A stretch of 64,000 bases of DNA from Arcicella gelida. GTDB lineage: Bacteria > Bacteroidota > Bacteroidia > Cytophagales > Spirosomataceae. Of this stretch, positions 26,961 through 37,639 are shown piece by piece. The notes under the pieces were generated by a model that was not told where the DNA came from, ran no database searches, and saw only the letters and a list, made by a program, of their open reading frames with translations. The first letter of the stretch is position 1. Every line of letters starts with the position of its first letter. The stretch lies in the NCBI RefSeq assembly GCF_034931025.1, contig NZ_JAYGIL010000033.1:1-64000 (forward strand), written 5' to 3'. Made by a program: the position numbers and the translations under genes.

Positions 26961-27695
26961 TTACTTACTTGCTGGTTTTTTGAAGATTGCCTCATCTACC
27001 TTTGGATTCAATTTGATTGATTCTGTTTCAATCGTCATACTTCCACCCATTGGACTAGGCGTTTCCATCGTATGTGCAAAGATTAAACCTTCAATTGGTT
27101 TAAAGTTTGAATATGTCACTTCTGCATCTATTTCTTGTCCTTGAACTTTACGTTTTCCACTTGTTTTTAAAGCGTAGTAAGTTGACGTCGATACATAAAT
27201 GTTTGATACGTCTCCGTTTTTCTCTGTTAATTTTAAATGATAAGCATCAGCACCATCTATTTTTTCTGTACCTACTAATTCTACGGTTGAACCACTGTCT
27301 TTATAGCCAATCAATGAACCGCCTAAATTTAATTGTTTACGTGTTTCTCTAACCATTGATAATGGCATATCTTCAGGCGCTCCTGTTCCTTGCATCATTA
27401 CTGGTCTCACGGTCCAACCTGTTTCTCCATCAACTACCGTAATGATATCTTGACCCATTACAGATACTTCAGTTCTCAACGATTTTCCTGATACAATAAC
27501 TGTTTTACTTTCAATATCCATTCCTTGCACCGAAAACTTATTCTTCATTTCTAAGCTTTTTAATGCTTTCCATTTTTCTGCACCACCAATTGCCTCAATA
27601 TGTTTTGTTACAATTTCGTCGGCTGTTTGTGCAAAAGCACTTGCTGTTGTTATCATAACAACCAAAGCAGCACTTATCATTTTTGAAAATTTCAT
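26961..27695 (-). CDS. LolA-like outer-membrane lipoprotein-sorting domain protein
   Basis: A 244-residue exported protein with a signal peptide (cleavage near SAFAQ, ~22). It opens with TADEIVTKHIEAIGGAEKWKALKSLEM, the hallmark start of Bacteroidota LolA-like proteins, and continues with an antiparallel beta pattern including DGETGWTVRP, GADAYHLKLTEKNG and NIYVSTSTYYALK. The half-barrel fold binds lipids or lipoprotein acyl chains in relatives. There is no LolB-like or LolCDE neighbour, so it is probably an accessory member rather than the housekeeping carrier. Confidence 0.78.
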   Translation of the reverse strand: MKFSKMISAALVVMITTASAFAQTADEIVTKHIEAIGGAEKWKALKSLEMKNKFSVQGMDIESKTVIVSGKSLRTEVSVMGQDIITVVDGETGWTVRPVMMQGTGAPEDMPLSMVRETRKQLNLGGSLIGYKDSGSTVELVGTEKIDGADAYHLKLTEKNGDVSNIYVSTSTYYALKTSGKRKVQGQEIDAEVTYSNFKPIEGLIFAHTMETPSPMGGSMTIETESIKLNPKVDEAIFKKPASK

Positions 27696-27979
27696 GTTTA
27701 TGTTTGTGTTAAATATGTTTGGATTGATTTTAATCGTTTTGGTTTTCAGTAAATACTTGTGTATTTAATTATGATTGAAATGTAGCAAGGATTATAATCA
27801 TCACAAAACACTATCATGATAATCAGTGATTTTGGAGGATGAATGGAGAAGCTTTTTGAGTTGTGAGTGATGAGTTTTGAATTAGTGAATTAAAATGGAT
27901 TACTTTTTTCTTGTGATTAACTCCATTCAAATTAAAACAATAGTTAACTTCTTACATACCAATCAAAATTCACAACTCA

Positions 27980-29215
27980 CTAATTCACAATTGCCTCCGC
28001 TGTCAATTTATTTTTAGGAAACGATTTTAAAGCTATCAACAAAGCAATAATTGTCAAAAAAGCTGCCATCATAAAGGCTGCTCCAGGAAAGAATATTGGC
28101 GCATCGTCTGCTGAAAAGTAAGCGAATAAATTAGATGCCAATAATGGACCAAATATCGTAGTAACACTTTGTAAACTTGTTAAACCTCCTTGTAGTTCAC
28201 CTTGTTCATTGGCTGGTACTTGTTTCGAAATAATACTTTGTAAAGCTGGACCAGCAATACCACCCAAACCAAAAGGAATCATAAAGGCATACATCATCCA
28301 ACCTTTTGTTGCCAAAGCAAATAAAGCAAAACCTGCGGCATAAAATAGCAATCCTACCAAAACAGAGTTTCTATCTCCTAACTTTGGATTGATAATTCTA
28401 TTTAAACCACCTTGTACAATGGCAACTATTAAACCCACAAAAGAAAGTGAGTATCCGACTTCTGCCAATGTCCAATTAAATTCTTTCATGGTAAAATACG
28501 ACCATGTACTCGGATGCGTTTGTCCTGCCAATTGTAAACAGAAAAATGCACCTACTAAACCTAACACAACTGGATAACGACCTAAGTTTTTTAATGAACC
28601 AATTGGATTTGCTCTTTTCCAATCAAAATCTCTTCTATGATCTTGTGACAAAGATTCTGGTAATACAAAATAACCATAAAGCCAATTAAGAAGTGTTAGT
28701 CCTGCCGCTACAAAAAAAGGTACTCTTGCACCTATATCTCCTAATACTCCACCAATGACTGGTCCAATGATAAACCCAATACCAAAAGCTGCACCAATCA
28801 TTCCAAAGTTTTTAGAACGGTTTTCATCATTTGAAATATCAGCAATATATGCCGAAGCCGTTGTAAAGCTTGCTCCCGTAATGCCTGCAATAATTCTTCC
28901 TGCAAAAAGCCATGCAATAGTTGGAGCAAAACCCAAAAGAATATAATCTAAACCAAAACCAAAAAGCGAACCTAGAATAATAGGACGACGACCATACTTA
29001 TCACTTAATCCACCTAAAATCGGAGAAAAAATGAATTGCATAACTGCATAAGCCGCCATCATAAAACCAGAATATTGTGAAGCTTCACTAAGTCCTTTAC
29101 CAGTAAGTTCTTGTAATAATTTAGGTAAAACAGGAATAATAATTCCGATTCCTAACACATCAATAAGGATAGTAATAAAAATAAATAGAATTGCGGGATT
29201 GCGTTTTGCCGACAT
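27980..29215 (-). CDS. Tet-type MFS drug:proton antiporter
   Basis: A 411-residue transporter with 12 predicted membrane segments. Motif A is intact (GGLSDKYGRRPII, ~64-76), and ILIDVLGIGIIIPVLPKLL and the motif C-like GPVIGGVLGDIG region match the TetA/TCR group of the DHA1 family, which export tetracyclines or other small compounds in exchange for protons. No TetR regulator is adjacent, and orthologs are common in environmental Bacteroidota, so real tetracycline resistance cannot be assumed. Confidence 0.85.
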   Translation of the reverse strand: MSAKRNPAILFIFITILIDVLGIGIIIPVLPKLLQELTGKGLSEASQYSGFMMAAYAVMQFIFSPILGGLSDKYGRRPIILGSLFGFGLDYILLGFAPTIAWLFAGRIIAGITGASFTTASAYIADISNDENRSKNFGMIGAAFGIGFIIGPVIGGVLGDIGARVPFFVAAGLTLLNWLYGYFVLPESLSQDHRRDFDWKRANPIGSLKNLGRYPVVLGLVGAFFCLQLAGQTHPSTWSYFTMKEFNWTLAEVGYSLSFVGLIVAIVQGGLNRIINPKLGDRNSVLVGLLFYAAGFALFALATKGWMMYAFMIPFGLGGIAGPALQSIISKQVPANEQGELQGGLTSLQSVTTIFGPLLASNLFAYFSADDAPIFFPGAAFMMAAFLTIIALLIALKSFPKNKLTAEAIVN

Positions 29216-29341
29216 GGGGAGTTTTGAATTCAGGGATAATTGTTTAGCAAGTTAATCATTTTTTTGATTTTGTTGAGTTTGCTATTTTTCGCTTTCGTTG
29301 CCATCAATAAATAATATTCTTGATAATTTGAGTATTAGCAC

Positions 29342-32300
29342 TCAAGAATAATGCTTAGGGAAAATCAACGTAAATTCTGTTCCTTTTCCAACCTCACTTT
29401 TGAAGCTAATTGTCCCGCCAAGTTTATGCGTAAATTCCTTCGTAATGTTTAATCCTAAGCCTGTGCCGTCGATGTTTAAAACATTATTGGCTCTGAAAAA
29501 TATCTCAAACAAGTGTTGTTGATCTTCTAAAGGAATACCAATGCCATAATCTTGAATAATGATTTTGAAATTCTTGTCGTTAATTGCTAGTATTAAACTA
29601 GGGTTTGGTGCATCTTTGGAATATTTAAAAGCATTATCAATCAAATTATTAATAATGTGTTTTAACAAAGAAGCATCAGAATAAATTTCTTTATTTTCGG
29701 TAGGCAAAATCAGTTCTAGTTTTCGATTGTCTTTTCTTTCACTATAATACTGATTATTAAGTTCTTTAATCAAAGAAATAATATCTATATGTTCTAACTG
29801 CAAATTAATTTTATCATTGGCAGATTTCTCCAATAACATCACATCCGAAAGCATTTCAGTTAATCTATTTGCTTGTGAAGTAACTCTATTGAGATGATGT
29901 TTTAATTTTTCTTTTATTTCAACATCTGATAACATATTGGTATAAATCCCTAAAATATCAATACTTGTAACAATCGTAGCCAGTGGTGTTCTGAACTCAT
30001 GCGAAGCAAATGAGATGAATCTCGACTTCAACAAATTAATTTCCTTCTCTTTTTCTAAAGAAAGTTCTAGCTGGCGAAGCTGTTTTTTAGATTCTTCGGC
30101 ATTTTTTCTTTCGGTAATATCTATCAGAATCCCATTGAAAATTACTCTGTCTCCCATAATTGTCGGGCTAGACATCCCTTGGAACCATTTAATTTCACCA
30201 TTATCAGCTTGGACTCTTCCTTCATAGCTCCAATTATTTTTGCTAATCATAGCAATATAAATAGAGTTTAAAAAAGAAGTTTTATCTTCTGAATAAATAT
30301 GTTTGGCTAAATCCTTTTCCTTCTTGTCAAAATCAATTCCGAATATTTCTTGCATTTTAGCACTCAAATACGGAAAGTATGTTGTTCCATCTGGTTCAAT
30401 ACATAACTGATATACTACTCCTGGTACACTTTTGGCAAGGTTTTTAAACATTAATTCACTTGCACTGAGTTGCTCTTGCACAAGTTTTTGTTCCGTAATA
30501 TCAATACTAATTCCTATTAATCCATCAACATCTCCTTGTTCATTAACAAGTGGTATTTTAGATAATAAATACCATACACGTTTTTTGGTAGGGTCTTCAA
30601 TTAAGGTTTCTTTATTAATAATTGCTTTTCCAGTCTTGAAAACCGTTTGGTCTTCTTCAATAAATATTTTGGCATATTCTGCGGTGAATGTTTCATAATC
30701 ATTTTTGCCAAGACCCTCTTTTTCATCTTTGAATCCTAAAAATTCAAGTTCAGCTTTGTTAATTAGAGTCTTTCTTGATGCTAAATCTTTTACATAAACA
30801 TTTAAAGGCAAATTATCGATGATTGTCCTCAATAGATATTGTTCACTTTTAAGCAACTGCTCTGCTTTTTTTGTTTTTGTAATATCCATGAAGTTCATGA
30901 TAATACCTTGAATTGCTGGTTCTGCCAACTGATTATTAAAATGGGTTTCAATCCATAACATTTCGCCATTAGGTTTTATATACCTAAAACTTGCAGTTGG
31001 GGAATAATCAGGTTGTTCATAAACTTGTTGAAAAACTTTACCTAATTCGTTTACATCGTCAGGATGGACTAAGCTTCTGTCGTATTCTTCAACAGTATTT
31101 ATTCCCAATATCTTTTTCCCAATGGGACTAATATCAATAATTTTTTTATCAGTATTTACAATAGCAATTCCTTCAATACTTTTTTCAAAAAGTGCTTTGA
31201 GTCTATTTTCTCGCTGAATAATTTCATTTTCAGCATTTTTCTTTTCTGTAATATCTTGTGAGGTGATTCTTATTTGAATATTTTTCCCGTTTTCGTCTTT
31301 ATTGAGCTTGGCATTCATGACCAAGTACTTTATTTGTCCATTAGGCATTTTCAAACGGAAATCAAGATTCAAATACTTGTTTTCTGTCATCATTAATTGA
31401 TGTTCTTCAAGTAATTTTTCTCTATCGTCTTCATGCACATAATCTAAAGCTTCGGTTAGATTGAGTGGTGTTTGTGTAAAATCAATTTCAAAAATATGAT
31501 ACATTTCTTCCGACCAGAAATGATTTTCTCCAACCAAATCAACTTCCCAAAAGCCTAACTTTGCAATATTTTGTGCCGCCAATAATTGTTCATTCGTTTT
31601 TTGTAGAGCAAATTCGTACAATTTTCTTTCGGTTATATCTTTGCCATAGCAAGCCGTTCCAATGATTTTACCGTCAAGTTTGATTGGATAAAATGAAACC
31701 TCTCTCCATAAATCTTTTATGTAAGCAATATTATATTGCGCCGTAAAGGTTTCTCCTGCTAATGCTCTTTTATAGAATGAAGTAAATAAGGCTAAATGAG
31801 TTGGACTAAAAGCAAGTGTTTCAAGAATATTTTTGCCAGGGTAAATACTTTCTTGAATGTAGTCAAGAATTAACTTTTCATAAGCTGCATTAAAAGAGAT
31901 TAAACGAAATGAAGTATCTATGCTCCAAATAATGTCTGAGGTGTTATCAATTAATGATTTCAAGTTTTTGGCATCAAACTCTTTTTGTTTTCTTGTTAAA
32001 ACTTGCTCATTAATATCTCTAAAATTCATTAGAACAGTTTTTATAGCTTGGTTTTCAAGTAAGTTATGGATGGTAGTTTCAAGCCATTTTTCGGTGCCGT
32101 CGGGCATAATAATCCTAAATTCCATCGTTTCGGTTTGAGTCGGATTAGCGATTACGGCTGAGAAAAGATTAGCTAAAGCTGCTCTATCTTCAGGATGGAT
32201 ATTTAATTTGTCTTTAATCGTACTCGTGTTTTCATCGTTGTAGAAACCTAATATTTTTTTACCAGATGGACTAATCTCTAAAATTGTACCTTCAATATCT

Positions 32301-32743
32301 ACTAATGAAAAGCCTTCTGTAAAGTTTTCAATAATAGAGCTAAAGCGTTTTTCTATCATTTTAGTACTTTCATCTTTAGCTTTACGCACAGAAATATCTT
32401 TGAAATAGCCATGCCAAATAATTGAGCCATCAAGATTTACTTCAGGGTTTGCCAATACTTCTATCCAACGAAAATCATGTTCGTTCTGTTTGATTCTGAA
32501 TTCATAAAACCAATTAGAATGCTCTTTTTGCGAATTTTCAAGAGTGGTGAAAAAGCTTTGATAATCTTCTTCTAATATAGACGCAAAGTAGATAGAAGGG
32601 GTGCTTTGAAAAGTAACCTTATCTACTTCGAAAAATATATGTTCAATTTCCCTACTAACATAGGGAAATGATATATCTCCATCGACTGATAATGCTAACT
32701 GAAACATTGCCACAGGTGAATTATCAATATTTTTTTCAAACAT
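29342..32743 (-). CDS. Multi-PAS sensor histidine kinase
   Basis: A cytosolic kinase of 1133 residues when counted from ATG 32743; a TTG nine codons upstream (32770) is the alternative start. About seven PAS domains in a row occupy residues ~1-890, many followed by PAC-type ends (DITERKNAE, DITEQKLVQ). Then come HisKA with FASHEFRTPLATIV (His915) and a HATPase with NLIDNAFKYS, DYGIGIP and GTGLGLNITKEF. No membrane segment or signal peptide. It is an orphan with no response regulator beside it. Repeated PAS copies suggest tandem duplication and sensing of redox, light or small ligands. Confidence 0.92.
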   Translation of the reverse strand: MFEKNIDNSPVAMFQLALSVDGDISFPYVSREIEHIFFEVDKVTFQSTPSIYFASILEEDYQSFFTTLENSQKEHSNWFYEFRIKQNEHDFRWIEVLANPEVNLDGSIIWHGYFKDISVRKAKDESTKMIEKRFSSIIENFTEGFSLVDIEGTILEISPSGKKILGFYNDENTSTIKDKLNIHPEDRAALANLFSAVIANPTQTETMEFRIIMPDGTEKWLETTIHNLLENQAIKTVLMNFRDINEQVLTRKQKEFDAKNLKSLIDNTSDIIWSIDTSFRLISFNAAYEKLILDYIQESIYPGKNILETLAFSPTHLALFTSFYKRALAGETFTAQYNIAYIKDLWREVSFYPIKLDGKIIGTACYGKDITERKLYEFALQKTNEQLLAAQNIAKLGFWEVDLVGENHFWSEEMYHIFEIDFTQTPLNLTEALDYVHEDDREKLLEEHQLMMTENKYLNLDFRLKMPNGQIKYLVMNAKLNKDENGKNIQIRITSQDITEKKNAENEIIQRENRLKALFEKSIEGIAIVNTDKKIIDISPIGKKILGINTVEEYDRSLVHPDDVNELGKVFQQVYEQPDYSPTASFRYIKPNGEMLWIETHFNNQLAEPAIQGIIMNFMDITKTKKAEQLLKSEQYLLRTIIDNLPLNVYVKDLASRKTLINKAELEFLGFKDEKEGLGKNDYETFTAEYAKIFIEEDQTVFKTGKAIINKETLIEDPTKKRVWYLLSKIPLVNEQGDVDGLIGISIDITEQKLVQEQLSASELMFKNLAKSVPGVVYQLCIEPDGTTYFPYLSAKMQEIFGIDFDKKEKDLAKHIYSEDKTSFLNSIYIAMISKNNWSYEGRVQADNGEIKWFQGMSSPTIMGDRVIFNGILIDITERKNAEESKKQLRQLELSLEKEKEINLLKSRFISFASHEFRTPLATIVTSIDILGIYTNMLSDVEIKEKLKHHLNRVTSQANRLTEMLSDVMLLEKSANDKINLQLEHIDIISLIKELNNQYYSERKDNRKLELILPTENKEIYSDASLLKHIINNLIDNAFKYSKDAPNPSLILAINDKNFKIIIQDYGIGIPLEDQQHLFEIFFRANNVLNIDGTGLGLNITKEFTHKLGGTISFKSEVGKGTEFTLIFPKHYS

Positions 32744-33274
32744 TTGATTTTTATTTGATGTGTTCTCCAATTTATTCAGGATGTTTTAAATTTTTATTTA
32801 ATAATAAAGAGTCGTAACTGAAATTATTATGATAGAGGAATAGCCTATTTTAACATCTATTAAATCAATAAAATAAAACTTAAAGATAATAGATTAAAGA
32901 AAGTGTGATTGATATTACAACTTACATAAAAGTTTGCTAACAACTAGATTAAAAGTGAAAAATTCGGCAATATTTTACTGTAATTTTGATGGAAGCCTAA
33001 AAGTGAATGTAAGAGAGCGTAATATTTTTTTTGAATTAAAGCTTAGGGTTTTTGGGAGATTAAAGGAAGAGTCACACCGAGTGCTTGCAGTTAATTAAAT
33101 ATAAAGTAATGAGAGAAGTTTATTGAGGTATAAATAGAGTGGTGTAGAACTATTTACTCATCTAATTTATTATGTCGAAAGCAAACGACAATTCATTTTT
33201 TAGTTTACGGTCATTAATATTGAATAAGTTTTAATTTGGATTGGAATAGTTCAATTTTTTATTTTTGCCAAATA
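32744..33274. other. Gene-free upstream region
   Basis: About 500 bp of AT-rich DNA between the multi-PAS kinase start and the next terminator. I see no gene, repeat or exact TAnnTTTG element in it. Confidence 0.5.
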
Positions 33275-33321
33275 AAAAAACCTCCTTATGATTGTCTGTT
33301 GAAAACGTTCATAAGGAGGTT
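33275..33321 (-). terminator. Terminator of the small secreted-protein gene
   Basis: Arms AACCTCCTTATG and CATAAGGAGGTT (12 bp) with a 19-nt loop, followed on the minus strand by a run of eight T. It lies 21 bp past the stop of the gene at 33342. Confidence 0.9.
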
Positions 33322-33341
33322 GCTTGATAAGTCCTCAAAAA

Positions 33342-33707
33342 TTAGTCGATAGTTGTATCGTTCTTTCTAATTGTATCGTTCGCCAGCTCAGTGTCTTTTA
33401 CTGCTTTTTTGGTAAAAGGCATTTTTGGGTTTTGCCAAGTTAAATACTCTTCTTTTGGCTGATTCCTAATAATACTCAAGCCTTTTTCAGTATTTTGCGT
33501 ACCTACTTGTTTGTAGTTCCTATTAATTGCTACATTCTCGCTGATAGGAAATCCTTTTCTACTATTTTTTTTAGCTGCCGCAGCTGCTTTATTAGGATGT
33601 TTGTAATTACTTGTGCTATACCCAGGGTCACCTGATGGAACCTCCTGAGCGAACGAACCATAACTTGCTACCAGTAACAAGCCCGCCCAAAAAACTTTAG
33701 ATTTCAT
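33342..33707 (-). CDS. Small secreted protein, unknown
   Basis: A 121-residue protein when begun at ATG 33707 (MKSKVFWAGLLLVASYGSFAQ), which gives a clean signal peptide; a longer open frame runs to 33920 but adds a region without coding character. The mature part is short, basic and low in complexity, with KAAAAAKKNSRKGFP, NYKQVGTQNTEKG and a C-terminus rich in Asp/Thr. No family recognised. It is monocistronic with a strong terminator. Confidence 0.72.
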   Translation of the reverse strand: MKSKVFWAGLLLVASYGSFAQEVPSGDPGYSTSNYKHPNKAAAAAKKNSRKGFPISENVAINRNYKQVGTQNTEKGLSIIRNQPKEEYLTWQNPKMPFTKKAVKDTELANDTIRKNDTTID

Positions 33708-34309
33708 GACAATGTAATGTTTAAGTTTTGTATGTTTTGTTTCAGAATTTACTTTTTCAGAAAGTCTCAGTATTGAAAATAAATTTAACTGAGCCTTGTA
33801 ATAAGCGTGAGTAAAAACACTTATTATATTTAGATAACGAAAGTTGCAACCAAAAATTTTGATTGCCAAATGATGGATTTGAAGGATGAAAGCTGAAGTT
33901 TTTAACTGATTTTTAGCCATTTACAGTTTTTTCTATAAAATTATGATAGAAAATATAGGCTATTTTGCAGAATTTTCTTTTAGATAGTAAGAAGTGTGGT
34001 TAATTACTACTTGAAATAGTAAGATTTGGATAATTGAAAAAACAAAAAATATTTTTGGAAGGTCATGATATGTTTAGCTGTAAAAATGCCCTTGAAAAGA
34101 CAAAAACAATGTTTTTATACAAAAAAAGCATTTGATTTTTAAGATATAAATAATAAAAAACAGCCTTTTTTAAGCTTATGAATATATTTTTAGTCCTAAA
34201 AATTAAAAACAAAATAAGTATAAATACTTAAAATAAATTTCAAAAAAAATGGAATTAACAAAAGATTAAACTTTCATTAATTCCATTTTGTGATTGGAAA
34301 GTCTTGTTT
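33708..34309. other. AT-rich gene-free region
   Basis: About 600 bp, extremely A/T-rich in 34020-34250. No supported gene or repeat. It holds the promoter region of the small secreted-protein gene and the 3' side of the receiver gene. Confidence 0.5.
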
Positions 34310-34711
34310 TTAATGTTCAAAAAAACGTTTTACTTGTTGTTGGGTTTTTAATCCTTCCAGAATATCTTTCGTTAAAGGTTTTGAAACATAAGAAATTACT
34401 TGTTCGTAAGTACTTGCTTTGTCGAGGTCGTGCTGGTCAATTGAAGAACTTACCATTACCACAAAAATTTGATTTTTCAGGGCTTGTTTTTGCAAGGCTT
34501 CTAACAATTCCCAACCATTCATTACAGGCATATTGATGTCGAGCAATATCAAATAGGCATCATCTCCATTGTTTTGAATAATAAAGTCAAATGCTTGTTT
34601 ACCATCGGCAAAATTTATCGGAGAATCTGTAAGCCCACTTTTTTTTGCTATAATTGAGTGCAATGTTTGCACCATTTTGTCGTCATCTACTATTAATAAA
34701 TTGAGTTTCAT
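34310..34711 (-). CDS. Single-domain CheY-like response regulator
   Basis: A 133-residue stand-alone receiver. It has the acidic cluster Asp9-Asp10-Asp11 (LIVDDDKMVQTLH), phosphoacceptor Asp58 in LILLDINMPVMNG, a SSS/T position near 88 and the lysine in YVSKPLTKD. There is no output domain, so it either passes phosphate on or acts by protein contact. Its start overlaps the stop of the upstream PAS gene by 4 bp (ATGA), meaning translational coupling, and the two are functional partners. Confidence 0.93.
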   Translation of the reverse strand: MKLNLLIVDDDKMVQTLHSIIAKKSGLTDSPINFADGKQAFDFIIQNNGDDAYLILLDINMPVMNGWELLEALQKQALKNQIFVVMVSSSIDQHDLDKASTYEQVISYVSKPLTKDILEGLKTQQQVKRFFEH

Positions 34712-37287
34712 ATTAAAATATTGTTGTGATCTGTTTTAATTGTGTTGTTGATTTTTCGAATAATTCCATCAAGTTCGTAAGCAGAATCAAGAATATTTTG
34801 CAGAAGTTCTTCCTTACTTAGTTCAACACTATCAAAATCGTTTAATAAATTGATAATCCCCATGATACGTGCCACTGGCGCCCTCACAACGTGTGATTGC
34901 ATCCATGCAATTTCACGGAGTTGTTTGTTTTGTGCTTCTATTTCTCCAAGATGTTTCTTCTGGTCGTTAATATCTTGAATCATTCCATACAATCTTATTG
35001 GTTTTCCTTGAGCTAGTTCTACTCTTCCTTTAGCTCTTACCCATCTTTCTTTTCCTTTAGCTGTAACGATTTGTACCTCTAAATCGTATGGCGTTCCTGA
35101 ATGTATAGCATTGTTCACTGCTTCAATGATTGCATCTCTGCTTTCCCCTTCTTTGTAGGAACTCATGCTAGTTTCAAACGTAGGTTCATAATCGATTGGT
35201 ACTTCATGAATTTCTTTTGTAATAGAACCCCACGTTACTTTTTGGGTAGGAATATCATATTGCCAACCACCAACACGTCCAATTTCACTGGTTTCTTTTA
35301 GAAGTATTTCAAACTTTTTAATATCTTCTAAATCCTGAACCATTCCATGTATTCTAACTGATTTTCCTTCAACTGTAGCTACACCGCCTTTTACTCTAAT
35401 CCATTTTTCATTACCTTTTGCGGTGAGAATTGGGGTTTCAAAATCAAAATCCTTCGCTTCTGCAACTACTGTATCAATTAATTTTCTAATTCTTTCTCGG
35501 TTTTCGCCTTCTCTATAAAAATGAAGTATCTCATCTATTTTTACATCATAATCTAATGGAAGTTCATGGATTTCTTTAGTGATTTTTGACCATGAAACTG
35601 TTTGATTAACTAAATCTATTTCCCAACCACCAACTCTTGCAACTTCGCTGGTTTCTAGTAAAATTCTTTGATTGGTTTCAAGGGCAAGTTCTATTTCTTT
35701 ACGGTTAGAGATATTTCTGGCAAACATTGCTGCACCTCTGATTTTATCGCCATCTTTAATAGGATTAAATCTGATTTCACTCCAATAACCCCAATTAGAA
35801 TCTATATTTGGCGAGTACAATTCATGGGTAAAGGTTTCTCCAGATAAAACTCTTTCATTAAGTGTTTTCCAGTAAAGATTTACTTCATTATCAAATCCTT
35901 TAATATTATTGATACAGTCTCCTTGTTTGATTCTTATGCCTCCAAAATGCTCAATCAAATTCAAATAAGCATCATTGGCTGTAACTAAGCACTGGTTTTC
36001 GTCTATACTCCAAACCAAATCATCAGTACTGTTGATAAGTGCTGCAGTGTTGGTTTTTTCTTTTTCAAGAAGTTGAAGATAAAGTTTTTGTTCTGTTATG
36101 TCATTAATGAGTACATGGCGAGCTCGTCTTCCATGATATTTTATACCATGTGTGGTTATCAGCACAAAAATTGTTTCTCCATTTTTTTTGATGTGTCGCC
36201 ATTCGTATTGATTTGCCTCAAGTTCATCTTTTGGGTTCGAATGGTCGAGGTATTTGTAAGCATCTTCTTTGGGTCTAATATCCAAAAGTGTCATTTGTAA
36301 AAACTCTTCTCTTGAATAACCATAATGTTGGATGGCTGCATTGTTGATTTCCAAAAAAGCAAGGGTTTCAATATCATAAATCCACATGGGTTGTGGATTA
36401 GAAAGGAAAAGTAATTCGTATTGTTCTTTACTTTTGTTTATTTTTTCTTTGTCCTTTTTCCTTTTGGTAATATTTCGGGCATTAATGACTAACTTTTCTA
36501 CCTCTCCATTCTCATAAATTGGCTGGAATGATATTTCCATCCATTGTTCATTATACCATTTAGTGGCAGGAATGTAAGTATCTACTGAAAAAGCATTTCC
36601 TAAAAAGGCCTTCTGGCTTTGTATTTTAAAAAACTCAATTAATTCATCTGTATAATAATCTTTCAATAGAAATGAATTTCCACCTTTTAGTATTTTGCCA
36701 GTATGCTTTTTGATGGTATCAATGTAAGTTTTGTTGGCAGAAATAAGGTTAAGATTCTTATCGATGCACCAGATATAATCATTAGTAGTACTTAGTAGTA
36801 CTTTTAACTGGTTTTTTTCAAAAACGAGTTCTTCTAAATTAAGCTGGTTTTGTTCTATTAATGCAATTGCTTTTTGGGAAAGCGTTCTTAATATTTTTTG
36901 TTCTTTGGCTGAAAGCTCAGAAATCGAAGAGTTAAGTAAAGAAATATGACCTAATATTGCGCCATTAGATAAATACAATGTTTTACTAATGATAGAAGTT
37001 ATTCCGTTTTCTACAAAAAAGGCTTTTTGAGGGTGCTTAATATTGAAAATATCTTCAGAATTACTGAATTGATATTGGACTAAGTAGCTACTTAGATTGA
37101 AATCGAAATTGAGAGAATAATCATTATCCGACCTATGCCATTGCTTTTTAACCCCTAAAAAAGAGAGGCAAATGACCGAGGAGTCAAATATGTTTGAAGC
37201 GACATCAAGAACGAGATCGAAATCGTTTTCCTGTAGGGCTTCAATTTGAATTGTAATAAATTCATTTGGCGGAGTGAAATTATTCAT
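34708..37287 (-). CDS. GAF/multi-PAS signalling protein with H-box but no ATPase domain
   Basis: An 859-residue cytosolic protein. The N-terminal ~150 residues look like a GAF domain; four or five PAS/PAC units follow (~155-780), the last two nearly duplicate (EVARVGGWEIDL and EIGRVGGWQYDI). After a short coiled linker comes a DHp-like helix hairpin with MQSHVVRAPVARIMG (His799) and the helix SAYELDGIIRKINNTI. The protein then ends 60 residues later with no N, G1, F or G2 boxes of a HATPase. The stop is native, since the receiver gene overlaps it. It may be phosphorylated by another kinase or work as a sensor scaffold. Confidence 0.88.
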   Translation of the reverse strand: MNNFTPPNEFITIQIEALQENDFDLVLDVASNIFDSSVICLSFLGVKKQWHRSDNDYSLNFDFNLSSYLVQYQFSNSEDIFNIKHPQKAFFVENGITSIISKTLYLSNGAILGHISLLNSSISELSAKEQKILRTLSQKAIALIEQNQLNLEELVFEKNQLKVLLSTTNDYIWCIDKNLNLISANKTYIDTIKKHTGKILKGGNSFLLKDYYTDELIEFFKIQSQKAFLGNAFSVDTYIPATKWYNEQWMEISFQPIYENGEVEKLVINARNITKRKKDKEKINKSKEQYELLFLSNPQPMWIYDIETLAFLEINNAAIQHYGYSREEFLQMTLLDIRPKEDAYKYLDHSNPKDELEANQYEWRHIKKNGETIFVLITTHGIKYHGRRARHVLINDITEQKLYLQLLEKEKTNTAALINSTDDLVWSIDENQCLVTANDAYLNLIEHFGGIRIKQGDCINNIKGFDNEVNLYWKTLNERVLSGETFTHELYSPNIDSNWGYWSEIRFNPIKDGDKIRGAAMFARNISNRKEIELALETNQRILLETSEVARVGGWEIDLVNQTVSWSKITKEIHELPLDYDVKIDEILHFYREGENRERIRKLIDTVVAEAKDFDFETPILTAKGNEKWIRVKGGVATVEGKSVRIHGMVQDLEDIKKFEILLKETSEIGRVGGWQYDIPTQKVTWGSITKEIHEVPIDYEPTFETSMSSYKEGESRDAIIEAVNNAIHSGTPYDLEVQIVTAKGKERWVRAKGRVELAQGKPIRLYGMIQDINDQKKHLGEIEAQNKQLREIAWMQSHVVRAPVARIMGIINLLNDFDSVELSKEELLQNILDSAYELDGIIRKINNTIKTDHNNILI

Positions 37288-37639
37288 ATCGAATTGAAAG
37301 CAGTTTTAATAAGAATTGACTGGCGTGGTGTTCCAAATCAATCTTAATGCAAACTAATGAAAAAAAGTTACATTGTTATACGCATTGTTTTATTTATGTT
37401 GGATTTTCGTCACTTAAGTTAGTGAAAATAAGTATTAGATGCTATTTTATTAATTATTAATATTTGTAAATTAATAGATAACCCTTTTTTTTCCAGAGTG
37501 TTATGAAAAACATATAAATATCAACCCTGAAATTTTAAAAATATCAGGACAAAGCCTTATTGTTTAGTAAAATTTTATTTATGAGATTTACTTTCAGAAC
37601 CCTAAAATCTGAATGAATTAATTAACCAATTTCAAGGCG
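37288..37639. other. Divergent gene-free region
   Basis: 352 bp between the PAS protein and the DUF4202 gene. AT-rich, no gene or repeat seen, no exact TAnnTTTG element in either direction. Confidence 0.45.

Noticed and set aside
27980..29215. Bona fide tetracycline resistance gene
   Set aside because: Only family-level similarity is visible, no TetR regulator is adjacent, and such exporters are common chromosomal genes.
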